Positions 9,471-16,983 of a stretch of 64,000 bases of DNA are shown in pieces; position 1 is the first letter of the stretch, and each line of letters begins with the position of its first letter. The stretch is from Desulfobacteraceae bacterium. Lineage in GTDB: Bacteria; Desulfobacterota; Desulfobacteria; Desulfobacterales; UBA5852. Both the position numbers and the translations under genes were made by a program. Location: positions 1 through 64,000 of the forward strand of contig JABZFP010000006.1 of assembly GCA_014237395.1 (NCBI GenBank), read 5' to 3'. The notes below the pieces were generated by a model. That model did not search any database. It worked only from the letters and a program-made list of their open reading frames with translations, and was not told where the DNA came from.

Positions 9471-9818
9471 CTAAGCCGTAAGTTCTTCGAGGCGCTCGAT
9501 CGCTTTTTCCCGAACGACGCGATCGGGATCTTCTTTGGCTATTTGACGGAGCAATTTCGTACCCTGCATCTTTTCAACGGCCTCGATGCGAACGTCGGTG
9601 ATTGTTTTTTCGCTTGGCTTTAACAGGCCCCGGTAGGCCTTGACCGAGAAATAGAGGCCACCAAAGATAAGGCAAATGGAAAGCGCGGATAGAAAGTAGG
9701 CGTCGGTAGGCTGTGTCGTGAGGAACGAATATTCGAAAAAACTGGCACTCAGAAAGAGGGCGCCGACTGCGGCAATGGCGCCTGCGATAAACTGAACATG
9801 TAGCTCTTGGCGTTGCAT
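9471..9818 (-). CDS. Membrane-anchored HEAT-repeat-like protein, 115 aa
   Basis: Starts at the ATG at 9818 (MQRQELHVQFIAGAI), preceded by GAGGGG. Two membrane helices span about 8-28 and 40-60, forming a hairpin in the inner membrane. A cytoplasmic tail of about 50 residues with HEAT-like helices resembles the downstream 60-residue protein. An upstream extension to 9968 is possible in frame but overlaps the preceding gene and lacks coding character. Second gene of the operon. Function unknown. Confidence 0.82.
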   Translation of the reverse strand: MQRQELHVQFIAGAIAAVGALFLSASFFEYSFLTTQPTDAYFLSALSICLIFGGLYFSVKAYRGLLKPSEKTITDVRIEAVEKMQGTKLLRQIAKEDPDRVVREKAIERLEELTA

Positions 9819-9829
9819 GTGATGACCCC

Positions 9830-10039
9830 TCAGGCTAGCAGCAGGCTGCTGGTGATAAGAAATGATAGCACAACCAGCACACCCGCTAGAACGGCAATCG
9901 TGATACGTTTGTAAAGTTGCCATTGTGTTTTTTGGGCGTGAACCTTTTGGCCGCATTGGGGACAGCAATGACTTTGCTGAACGAATCTATTGTGTTCCCC
10001 GTAAAAATAACCGCAGGCCTCGCAGGTGTTGGGAACCAT
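9830..10039 (-). CDS. Zinc-ribbon single-pass membrane protein, 69 aa
   Basis: A 69-residue protein with two Cys pairs at the N-terminus (TCEACGYF and CCPQCGQ), expected to bind zinc, followed by one membrane helix at about 46-68 with a short tail. GAGGAGGT lies upstream of the ATG. It is the first gene of a three-gene operon with the two HEAT-like proteins. A cytoplasmic zinc ribbon tethered to the membrane suggests a protein or nucleic-acid contact role, but no function is known. Confidence 0.82.
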   Translation of the reverse strand: MVPNTCEACGYFYGEHNRFVQQSHCCPQCGQKVHAQKTQWQLYKRITIAVLAGVLVVLSFLITSSLLLA

Positions 10040-10224
10040 CGGGTTCAGGAACCTCCTCGTTTGGTGGAATTTAAATCATCTTGTTATCAACAAATAGAAT
10101 GGTAATCTGACAACGTAAATAGGGTGCATCATGTAATTAAGTCTACTTGGGCGCCGTATTCGAAGGCATTCTGATGGGCCACGGGCTTTTGCGTAGAGTG
10201 TCATTTTTTTACAGACCGCACCGA

Positions 10225-10246
10225 CTTGACAGGATTGCCTGTCAAG
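10225..10246. repeat. Perfect inverted repeat, 9 bp arms
   Basis: CTTGACAGG, a 4-base spacer, then CCTGTCAAG. No T-tract follows on either strand, so it is more likely an operator or structured element than a terminator. It lies between the end of the UPF0145 gene (10307) and the start of the zinc-ribbon operon (10039), about 185 bases upstream of the latter. Confidence 0.5.
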
Positions 10247-10306
10247 CAACGCCGCTTGTGAGGCCTATCCCTATTCACCTTGGGGTATTGTCGGCAGGTT
10301 TAGGCA

Positions 10307-10858
10307 TTACAGGTGGGTTGTCAGTCTCACAGCTGTCCCGGTAATATTAAGCTTGATCGCGACGGCTACCGTGAACTCGCTTTCTGGTTTTTGTTCCATG
10401 GAACTGTCGATATGGACGCCGATAACGGCGTCGGCACCCACCAAGTAGGCTCTCTTCCTCAGTTTGGACAGACTCAATTCGATACGGTTGCGGAATAGTT
10501 TTTCAGCCAGTTCATGATGGCCTTCCGCTTGAGCCGGATCCATGTGGATGTCCTGAAAAACGACGTCCTGGACAGAAATGACATCGATGTAATCGATGAT
10601 CTGGCCGGTTTCAAGCGTATCCGTCGTGCTGACAATAATGTGTCGTGTATCCTCTTCAGTGATCGTTCGCATCTCCTGCTCGATGGCATCTCTTTCACGA
10701 AGGATTTCTCCTTTTTCCTTTTGCACCTCGGCCTTTTTCTGCTTCAACGACTGGTTGTGGCTATGGGCGCATTTGGGGCAGTAGGTCAGCCCCTCGATCT
10801 CCTGGACGGCCTGGGGGTCAATTTCGTTGTTACATCGCACACATTCATACCTCATCAT
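10307..10858 (-). CDS. Zinc-ribbon plus UPF0145/YbjQ-type heavy-metal-binding domain protein
   Basis: A 183-residue protein in three parts: a zinc ribbon (CVRCNNEI and CPKCAHS, residues 5-32); a charged helix with coiled-coil character (about 36-70); and a domain of the YbjQ/UPF0145 type (IVSTTDTLETGQIIDYIDVI, then ADAVIGVHIDSS). YbjQ-like proteins form pentamers and have no settled biochemical role; metal binding is a family name rather than a proven activity. The first of two consecutive ATG codons has AGGA upstream. The added zinc ribbon and coiled coil are unusual for this otherwise single-domain family. Confidence 0.85.
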   Translation of the reverse strand: MMRYECVRCNNEIDPQAVQEIEGLTYCPKCAHSHNQSLKQKKAEVQKEKGEILRERDAIEQEMRTITEEDTRHIIVSTTDTLETGQIIDYIDVISVQDVVFQDIHMDPAQAEGHHELAEKLFRNRIELSLSKLRKRAYLVGADAVIGVHIDSSMEQKPESEFTVAVAIKLNITGTAVRLTTHL

Positions 10859-10936
10859 GAATTCCTGCCTTTCGTTTGCGGATTTATCTAAATAAGCGGT
10901 TGAAAATAGTGATCGGATCCCGGGCGACGGATTGAT

Positions 10937-11848
10937 TCAGTCTCCGCTGACGGCTAAAGTGCCGAATGTCGGCTGTTTTTTGAAGCCGACGCCGACGGCG
11001 CCGTCCTGCATATAAAGCACCCATGCGTAGCGCGGCTCATATACGCTCGTGGTTGACGACCAGTATCCCGCGCCGACATCCTGGAATGGATGCCCGACCG
11101 GCAGGGCCGGTGTGTGGCGTTTCAGATCGATCAGGCTTTCCAATTCGCGGATGTTGGGAAGCCGCCAGTGGGCGATTCCCCCGAAACGGCCCTGGCTTAA
11201 GCGGACGGCGGCGTGAAGGGCCTCTTCCCAGGTGCAACGTGCGTTGCCGGCCGACCGTGTCCAGCGCAGGCCCGTCCAATCATCCTGAACCGTCGGGCCG
11301 ATGATGCGAAAGCGCGGGTTTTCCGTCGGATCGACAGGTCCGTTCCCGGCTATCGGCCAGATCAGATAGGCGCCTTCCTGCATGCCTCGATAGATGCGTC
11401 CCCCGCCAAGGTGGACGTACCAGGCCTGGTTGGGAAGCCGGGCGCACGGATCGGCGCTCCAGTAATAGCCGGGAAACACGTCGCGAAAGGGATGTTCGCG
11501 GGGAAGGGCGGGATTGATATTTTGGTGGCTGATGATAGCAAAAAGCTCCCGTCGAGTGGGCAACCGCCAGTCAGCGTGTCCGTGCGCTTTGCTGCGATTC
11601 ATTTCAGCGACGCGATCATAAGCTTCCCGCCAGGTGTGTGGGAATCCAAAACGATTGGCATTCCGGCACCAGTGCTGCGCCGTGTCTGCATCGACGACAG
11701 TGTCCGCCCGAACAAGAAAACGCTCACGCTTCTTCGCATTGTCCGGTTTACCTTCCGCATCCTGCCCGGTGGCCTCGCAGGGAACAGATGCCCCTTCGGT
11801 ATCATAGCAGGTTTCCTGATCCGTCGATAAAGGCCAGGGAAATGTCAT
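10937..11848 (-). CDS. Tandem DUF1566 (Lcl C-terminal domain) protein
   Basis: A 303-residue protein with two copies of the DUF1566 motif: WRLPTRRELFAIISHQNINP followed by FPGYYWSADP, and WRLPNIRELESLIDLKRHTP followed by GAGYWSSTTS. DUF1566 has a C-type-lectin-like or FGE-like appearance and is often found in secreted or surface proteins, but no signal peptide is visible here. The ATG at 11848 has GGAGG nine bases upstream. Two Cys pairs could form disulphides. Binding of a ligand or protein is the likely role; the partner is unknown. Confidence 0.85.
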   Translation of the reverse strand: MTFPWPLSTDQETCYDTEGASVPCEATGQDAEGKPDNAKKRERFLVRADTVVDADTAQHWCRNANRFGFPHTWREAYDRVAEMNRSKAHGHADWRLPTRRELFAIISHQNINPALPREHPFRDVFPGYYWSADPCARLPNQAWYVHLGGGRIYRGMQEGAYLIWPIAGNGPVDPTENPRFRIIGPTVQDDWTGLRWTRSAGNARCTWEEALHAAVRLSQGRFGGIAHWRLPNIRELESLIDLKRHTPALPVGHPFQDVGAGYWSSTTSVYEPRYAWVLYMQDGAVGVGFKKQPTFGTLAVSGD

Positions 11849-11896
11849 CCCATTATACCTCCACAAGTTCTGTTGGACTTTTTTTCGACCCCCTTA

Positions 11897-12292
11897 TTAA
11901 AACCGGATAAAAGGCGTCATTTCTTTGTAGTCATGGACCGGTTGGGTTTTAATCTGCATCACATCGATGGCGAAACCGTAGGCTTTGAACCCCTCTTGTT
12001 CTTCTCCCGGCAGCGAGTGGCTGATCGACTCGGGAAATTCGCCTGCGGAACTTTGCAGGCGTGTCATGACCGGTTCTTCCGGCAGCGTTGGAATTTCGAT
12101 GATGTCCTCGATATATACGGCGGCGATGGCATCGAACGTTTGGTCTTTGCCTTTGCGGCGCTTGATGGTGTTTTTGAAGGCCTCAACCGCTTTTTCGGCG
12201 TCTGCCGCGGTCGTCAGCATTGTGAAATACCCATGACGGGCAAGTCCGGTGATATTAACTTCGTCAAATGAAAAGTGTCCAATATAGAGCAT
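11897..12292 (-). CDS. Conserved hypothetical protein, 131 aa
   Basis: A soluble 131-residue protein beginning MLYIGHFSFDE, with a clear GGAGG ribosome site. It has an acidic, mixed alpha/beta composition with no Cys clusters, membrane helix or signal peptide. It lies between the MscS gene and the DUF1566 gene on the same strand, with gaps of 54 and 48 bases, so co-transcription is likely. Not assigned to a family by eye. Confidence 0.8.
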   Translation of the reverse strand: MLYIGHFSFDEVNITGLARHGYFTMLTTAADAEKAVEAFKNTIKRRKGKDQTFDAIAAVYIEDIIEIPTLPEEPVMTRLQSSAGEFPESISHSLPGEEQEGFKAYGFAIDVMQIKTQPVHDYKEMTPFIRF

Positions 12293-12346
12293 GTTTTCCT
12301 CCCTGTGGGTTTCATTATAAACGATGCCTTATTGACAGACGCGTGA

Positions 12347-13474
12347 TCACGCCTTTTGGGCAGCACCATGCGTGGCTCTGTTGACGGTGCCTTCCGCGGT
12401 GTTGCTGTAGCGTTCGATCCGTTGGTGGTCAATCAGATTGACGGTCTGCGTCGGGTAGGCAAAATCGATTTTTTCCGCTTCGAACTTTTGGTAAATGGCC
12501 AGGTTGATGGCCTGCTGAATGTCCATGTAGCGATTGTAGTCGGGGTCCAGCACGTAATAGACGATCTCGAATTGCAGCGCATAATCGCCGAAACTCTGAA
12601 AATGGGCGCGATCAAACCTTGTTAGATCAAGTGCCTCGATGATGGTTTCGATCCATCCGGGAATCGACTTCAGGTGGCGATAAGCGGTCTGGTAAGTCAC
12701 GCCAAGCGTAAAAACCACCCGCCGTTCGGCCATGCGTTTGTAATTGCGAATCCGGCTTTTAAGCAGGTCGCCGTTGGCAAACACGAGTTGTTCGCCTGAA
12801 AGGCTGCGTACCCGGGTGGTTTTAAGACCGATATATTCCACCGTGCCCATGTAGGTGTCGACAATGATGAAATCACCGAGGACAAAGGGCTTGTCGAGAA
12901 TGATCGAAAGCGAGGCGAACAGATCTGACAGAATGCTCTGGACGGCCAGAGCGATGGCAATACCGCCAATCCCCAGGCTGGCCACCAGGGCCGTGATTTC
13001 CACACCGGGCAGATTGTCCAGGACCAGGATAACGGCGACAAGAATCACCACCAGACGGGCCGCCAGACTGACGGCGCGAACCGTGGTCATGCGGGCAGGG
13101 TCGATGTGGCGGTACTGTTTCTGATAGCGTTTGAGCCAGAAAGTCACCAGGGCATTGGCCCAAATGGCCGCCTGCAGAATAACGGCCGCTACGGCTCCGC
13201 TGGAAATCCATGAGACAACGCCGACGGGAATGGTTAAAAAACTCATGCCGACATATAGAGATACCATCAGCAGCAGCGGGAAAAGTGTTCGACTGGCCAT
13301 GGCCAGCATGAAATCATATCCGTCATGATCGCTTTCCTGCGATCGCCGAGAGAAATAATGGATCATCACCCGCCGCAGCAACCACATCACCATGATCGTA
13401 GCAATGGTCGCCGCCATGGCGAACAGGTAGGTTCGCATATCGTTATTCCAGAGAGTGATTGACATCCAATTCAT
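12347..13474 (-). CDS. Small-conductance mechanosensitive channel (MscS family)
   Basis: A 375-residue inner-membrane channel that opens under membrane tension to release solutes after hypo-osmotic shock. Four to five membrane helices occupy about 15-185. The pore helix and following beta domain are recognisable (IGGIAIALAVQSILSDLFAS, DKPFVLGDFI). A cytoplasmic alpha/beta vestibule completes the family architecture. The ATG at 13474 has GAGGAG upstream. An osmotic safety valve fits the compatible-solute genes in the window. Confidence 0.92.
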   Translation of the reverse strand: MNWMSITLWNNDMRTYLFAMAATIATIMVMWLLRRVMIHYFSRRSQESDHDGYDFMLAMASRTLFPLLLMVSLYVGMSFLTIPVGVVSWISSGAVAAVILQAAIWANALVTFWLKRYQKQYRHIDPARMTTVRAVSLAARLVVILVAVILVLDNLPGVEITALVASLGIGGIAIALAVQSILSDLFASLSIILDKPFVLGDFIIVDTYMGTVEYIGLKTTRVRSLSGEQLVFANGDLLKSRIRNYKRMAERRVVFTLGVTYQTAYRHLKSIPGWIETIIEALDLTRFDRAHFQSFGDYALQFEIVYYVLDPDYNRYMDIQQAINLAIYQKFEAEKIDFAYPTQTVNLIDHQRIERYSNTAEGTVNRATHGAAQKA

Positions 13475-13608
13475 GCCGGACTCCTCGAGGGCTAATGCGC
13501 CCGTCGTCTTTCATGGTTTTCCTTTGGTGAAATAGTCTCAAGGCCAGACAGCTGCAATGACACGAACCCCAGCAGAATGTCCCTTCGTGATTGATGGTGG
13601 CGGTTGAT

Positions 13609-14589
13609 TTACGCGGGAGGTGCAATGAACTCCGGTCCTACCGGATCGATGACGGTCTCTTGCAGAAGCTCTTCAACCGCATATTTGAAGCTGTCGCTGG
13701 TATGCCATCCGTCGATGTCGTCCAGAGGGGCCATTTGTTCCGGCCGCCGACCACCCCAGATGGCAATTTCGATTCCCATATCCAGCACCCAACGGATCGC
13801 AACCGGCAGCAGCGGCCGGTCGTAGTGATCCTTGGCGAGTTGTTCGATACGGGCGGCGGCTTTAAGGTACTGGCCAAAGCGCGGGGCCTGGAACTTTGGA
13901 TCAATTTGGCGCAGGTCATCGCCCTCGAATTCGCGGTGGGGCATCATCTTGCCCGAAAGCAAGCCGCGGCACAGCGCGCCGTAGGTCATGAGCGCAATGT
14001 CGTGGGACTTGCAATAGGGTACGAGGGCGTCTTCAATCTGACGTTCGAACATATTGTAGGGCGGTTGACATACCTGTATGTCCGCCACTTTTTGAAAGGT
14101 CGTCATTTGTTCCGGGTCGAAATTGCTCACGCCGATGGCGCGGACTTTGCCCTGATCTTTAAGGCTTTGCATGAGTCGGGCGGTTTCTTCGAAGGGCATC
14201 TTGGGATCGGGCCAATGAATAAAGTAGATATCGATGACATCGGTTTGCAGCCGGCGCAGGGAATCTTCAACCTCGAAGGCAATTTTGGCGGGATCTGAGT
14301 TTCGTGAAATCTTGCCGTTTTTCCATTCCAAACCGGCTTTGGTCGACAGGCAGATGTTCTCTCTACGACCGTAGGCTTTGAGAGCCCGACCCACAATCTC
14401 TTCCGATCGACCAAAACCATATACCGGTGCCGTATCGATGAGCGTGACACCTTTGTCCAGGGCCGCATGAATGGTGGCGATGGACGCTTTTTCATCTGTA
14501 CCGCCCCACAGCCATCCGCCGATGGCCCAGGTTCCGAGCGCGATGCGCGAGACATTCAGTTCTGTTCCCGGGATCGGTACGCTTTCCAT
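13609..14589 (-). CDS. Aldo/keto reductase
   Basis: A 326-residue NADPH-dependent oxidoreductase with the AKR (alpha/beta)8 barrel. The catalytic tetrad is visible: Asp in LIDTAPVYG, Tyr in the same motif, Lys in LSTKAGLEW and His in YFIHWPDP. The cofactor site lies near the C-terminus (IAIWGGRRPEQ). GGGGAA precedes the ATG. Substrates are probably small aldehydes or ketones, consistent with carbonyl-stress detoxification. Whether it is co-transcribed with the MscS gene (134-base gap) is unclear. Confidence 0.92.
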   Translation of the reverse strand: MESVPIPGTELNVSRIALGTWAIGGWLWGGTDEKASIATIHAALDKGVTLIDTAPVYGFGRSEEIVGRALKAYGRRENICLSTKAGLEWKNGKISRNSDPAKIAFEVEDSLRRLQTDVIDIYFIHWPDPKMPFEETARLMQSLKDQGKVRAIGVSNFDPEQMTTFQKVADIQVCQPPYNMFERQIEDALVPYCKSHDIALMTYGALCRGLLSGKMMPHREFEGDDLRQIDPKFQAPRFGQYLKAAARIEQLAKDHYDRPLLPVAIRWVLDMGIEIAIWGGRRPEQMAPLDDIDGWHTSDSFKYAVEELLQETVIDPVGPEFIAPPA

Positions 14590-14656
14590 AGAGTTCCCCC
14601 TTTCGCCGTGTAATTTTGGTCACCATTTTCATCAGACTATGTGAGAGGTGCGGTGG

Positions 14657-14683
14657 ATTGTAAATAGGGTTAACGCCCCATAT
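14657..14683 (+). promoter_or_regulatory. Candidate sigma-32-like promoter
   Basis: ATTGTAA, 12 bases, then CCCCATAT, against the sigma-32 consensus CTTGAAA and CCCCATNT. Far (about 285 bases) from the next start codon. Confidence 0.35.
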
Positions 14684-14803
14684 CCGCGTTAGGCCTCACC
14701 TGCTCGTGAATACGGCCACAAGGCTTTCTTGCCGCTTTTCTCCATCGGGACCATCCATTAACGCGTCAATGCTCTGGCAAAACGGTCTTTGCCGGGATGC
14801 CGC

Positions 14804-14830
14804 CTCCAAAATACAGGACAAGCCCCATGG
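14804..14830 (+). promoter_or_regulatory. Candidate sigma-32-like promoter
   Basis: CTCCAAA, 12 bases, then CCCCATGG. It is about 135 bases before the 14968 gene and has the same spacing as the candidates at 14657 and 15249. Confidence 0.4.
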
Positions 14831-14967
14831 CCTTCTGTGCATGCGGTTGTACAATTGGAAAGCGGGAACCGGGAAAACTACCGTGAATTGATCCGGTAGC
14901 CCTTGTTAGCGCAGCGTTGTTTTGAAGAGACGCTATCACCACAAAGATAAAACGATGGGAGGACGAC

Positions 14968-15192
14968 ATGCCAATCGGCGAAAGAGGGCCATTGAAGACC
15001 ATTATCGACCGCGAGAAGCTCATGCAGTTAAAAACCTGCCCGGCCTGCGGAAAACCATTCAACTTGGGCGATCCCGTCGTGCTGGCATGTGGTGCCTGGG
15101 AGGGGCCCGCCCGCCTGATTCATGAAAACGAGGCGACTTACGATGAGAAGACCCAGATCTACATGGAACAAAAGTGCGCCGAGGCGCGATAA
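14968..15192 (+). CDS. Small Cys-containing hypothetical protein, 74 aa
   Basis: A 74-residue protein with GGGAGG seven bases ahead of the ATG. It contains CPACGKPFNLGDPVVLACG, which could form a zinc site with a third and fourth Cys, then IHENEATYD near the C-terminus. It is the first of a run of rightward genes (coiled-coil, TrkA-C, MgtC and MarC proteins). Function unknown. Confidence 0.8.
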   Translation: MPIGERGPLKTIIDREKLMQLKTCPACGKPFNLGDPVVLACGAWEGPARLIHENEATYDEKTQIYMEQKCAEAR

Positions 15193-15248
15193 TGCTCTGG
15201 AAAAGGGTTTGGTGATCGCGGTGTGCGGGCCTTATAGAGCGGCGTTGT

Positions 15249-15275
15249 CTTAAAACTACCCGATAGGCCCCATAG
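15249..15275 (+). promoter_or_regulatory. Candidate sigma-32-like promoter of the coiled-coil gene
   Basis: CTTAAA, 13 bases, then CCCCATAG: one -35 mismatch to the sigma-32 consensus with conventional spacing. It lies about 100 bases ahead of the 15374 gene. An RpoH-type sigma factor is encoded at 24804. Confidence 0.5.
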
Positions 15276-15373
15276 CGGCTGCATCAAAAAAGAGATAGCG
15301 TGCACTATCAGCAAAAATATAGCGGTTTCTGTGCCAATGATGGTGCAGAGATGACAAATGGGAGGAAAAGAAT

Positions 15374-15661
15374 ATGAGTGATACGAGAGAACGTTATGTT
15401 GAGAAGATGAAAGCCAAACTGGATGAATGGAATGCCGAGATTGATAAACTGGAGGCCAAATCCAGGCAGAAAGAAGCCGATGCGCGCAAGGCCTACGAAA
15501 AGCAAATCGAATCCATCAAAGAAAAGCGCCGGGCGACCAGGGAAAACCTCGACGAAATGCGACAGGCCGGTGAAAATGCCTGGCAGGACTTGAAGGCAGG
15601 TGTTGAAATGGCCGCCACTTCGCTGGGCGAGGCCATCCGCTCGGCGCAATCCCGGTTCTAA
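15374..15661 (+). CDS. Coiled-coil protein, 95 aa
   Basis: A 95-residue, almost entirely helical and highly charged protein (KMKAKLDEWNAEIDKLEAKS and so on) without Cys or membrane segments. GGGAGG precedes the ATG. Its C-terminus (DLKAGVEMAATSLGEAI) matches the 37-residue product at 31666 (DLKAGTEMALADMKTTI), and its overall layout resembles the 96-residue protein at 30871. Such small coiled-coil proteins are often stress-induced; the function is unknown. It lies 22 bases ahead of the TrkA-C membrane protein gene, so both are probably in one operon. Confidence 0.85.
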   Translation: MSDTRERYVEKMKAKLDEWNAEIDKLEAKSRQKEADARKAYEKQIESIKEKRRATRENLDEMRQAGENAWQDLKAGVEMAATSLGEAIRSAQSRF

Positions 15662-15683
15662 TGGCGATGGACGCGACCGATAG

Positions 15684-16451
15684 ATGATATCGATTGTTTC
15701 CCTGCTGGTGGTCCTGGCGCTTTCCATACTGGTGACACGAATTGCGACGGTCGCCCTGACCCACACCGGCCTGTCGCGCGAGTCGGCCAAGTTTCAGGCG
15801 CGCTCGGCATTTACCGGTGTGGGCTTTACCACCAATGAATCCGAAAAGGTGGTCAACCATCCCATCCGCCGCCGCATTTTATTGCTGCTGATGCTCCTGG
15901 GCAATGCCGGCGTTGTAACGGCGGTATCTTCATTGATTTTGTCGTTTGTCGATTCGAATTCATCCGGAGCCCTTCTGTGGCGTGCCATATTACTGGCAAG
16001 CGGGTTGGTGCTTTTGTGGAGCTTGGCGGCCAGCCAGTGGATGGATCGACATTTGTCCAATATCGTCAGCAAGGCGCTGAAGCGCTACACCAATCTGCGT
16101 ATACAGGATTTCGCCAAATTACTGCACCTGGCGGGGGACTACCAGGTAACGGAACTGCAGGTGAAAGCCGACGACTGGCTGGCCGGGCGCACGCTGGCCG
16201 ATTTGAAATTACGCCAGGAGGGCATCATGGTCCTGGGCATTACCCGCAGCAATGGCGATTATCTCGGGGCGCCGGACGGCGAGACCGAGGTCAAAAGTGA
16301 CGATGTGTTGATCCTTTATGGCCGGGCCACGGTAATGAGAGACCTGGATGAACGCAAACGCGGGTATACGGGGAACATGGCCCATCACCAACGCATGCTC
16401 GACCAGAAAAAAATTGAACGGCAGGAGAAGGAAAAAATGACGCAGCGCTAA
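15684..16451 (+). CDS. Membrane protein with TrkA-C (RCK_C) domain
   Basis: A 255-residue protein. The N-terminal part has about three membrane helices (2-22, 60-85, 95-118). A short loop, ARSAFTGVGFTTNES, lies between the first two and looks like the pore-loop signature of Trk/Ktr potassium transporters. The C-terminal part (about 145-225) is a TrkA-C/RCK_C domain (VTELQVKADDWLAGRTLADL, DDVLILYG), which binds nucleotides or other ligands in potassium transport regulation. A role in potassium or ion flux is inferred. It precedes MgtC and MarC genes in the same direction. Confidence 0.85.
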   Translation: MISIVSLLVVLALSILVTRIATVALTHTGLSRESAKFQARSAFTGVGFTTNESEKVVNHPIRRRILLLLMLLGNAGVVTAVSSLILSFVDSNSSGALLWRAILLASGLVLLWSLAASQWMDRHLSNIVSKALKRYTNLRIQDFAKLLHLAGDYQVTELQVKADDWLAGRTLADLKLRQEGIMVLGITRSNGDYLGAPDGETEVKSDDVLILYGRATVMRDLDERKRGYTGNMAHHQRMLDQKKIERQEKEKMTQR

Positions 16452-16510
16452 TTCCCATACGGTGAACGCCTTCAACCGGGCTGATACCGGGGCGGAAAGG
16501 TGGTGGCAGC

Positions 16511-16972
16511 ATGTTTTCATTCGATATATTTCAATTGGATTGGTCATTGGTCCTCTATCACCTGTCGCACCTCCTGTTTGCCTATCTGCTGGCCTTGCCC
16601 ATCGGTTTTGAACGCGAACAGAGCAAACGCCATTTCGGTTTGCGCACATTCCCTCTGGTTGCCGTCGTCAGCTGCGGGTTCATGCTCGTCGGTAAATCGG
16701 TCATCGACAGTACGGACGGGGAAGCGCGCATCATCCAGGGCCTGATTACCGGCATCGGATTTATCGGCGGCGGGGCCATTTTGAAGGACCAGGACAGGGT
16801 GTCGGGCGTCTCTTCGGCCGCCAGCATATGGAACACCGGCGCGATCGGCCTGGCCGTGGCCTTCGATCGTTTCGAGATTGCCGTTTTGCTGGCCGTGTTG
16901 AACGTCTGCACCTTGTTTTTTTTCGGTCGTGTCAAGGAAACGGTCGCGTCCGACGATGACGATAATGATTGA
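16511..16972 (+). CDS. MgtC/SapB family membrane protein
   Basis: A 153-residue inner-membrane protein with the MgtC signature: LPIGFEREQSKRHFGLRTF, then TGIGFIGGGAILK and AASIWNTGAIGLAV. Four to five membrane helices. The family is linked to magnesium limitation, acid and intracellular stress survival, and in some bacteria it modulates the F-ATPase. It lacks the C-terminal ACT-like domain of long MgtC forms and ends with an acidic tail. The stop is 11 bases before the MarC start, indicating an operon. Confidence 0.92.
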   Translation: MFSFDIFQLDWSLVLYHLSHLLFAYLLALPIGFEREQSKRHFGLRTFPLVAVVSCGFMLVGKSVIDSTDGEARIIQGLITGIGFIGGGAILKDQDRVSGVSSAASIWNTGAIGLAVAFDRFEIAVLLAVLNVCTLFFFGRVKETVASDDDDND

Positions 16973-16983
16973 CGGGAAAGCCC

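Larger units (their letters stand above)
14590..14967. other. Intergenic region between divergent genes, with candidate sigma-32-like promoters
   Basis: This 378-base region separates the aldo/keto reductase from the rightward 74-residue gene. No supported gene was found. Two matches to a heat-shock-type promoter point rightward (14657-14683 and 14804-14830). Confidence 0.5.

Noticed and set aside
13591..14298. Long open frame opposite the aldo/keto reductase gene
   Set aside because: It is the antisense shadow of a gene with complete catalytic residues.
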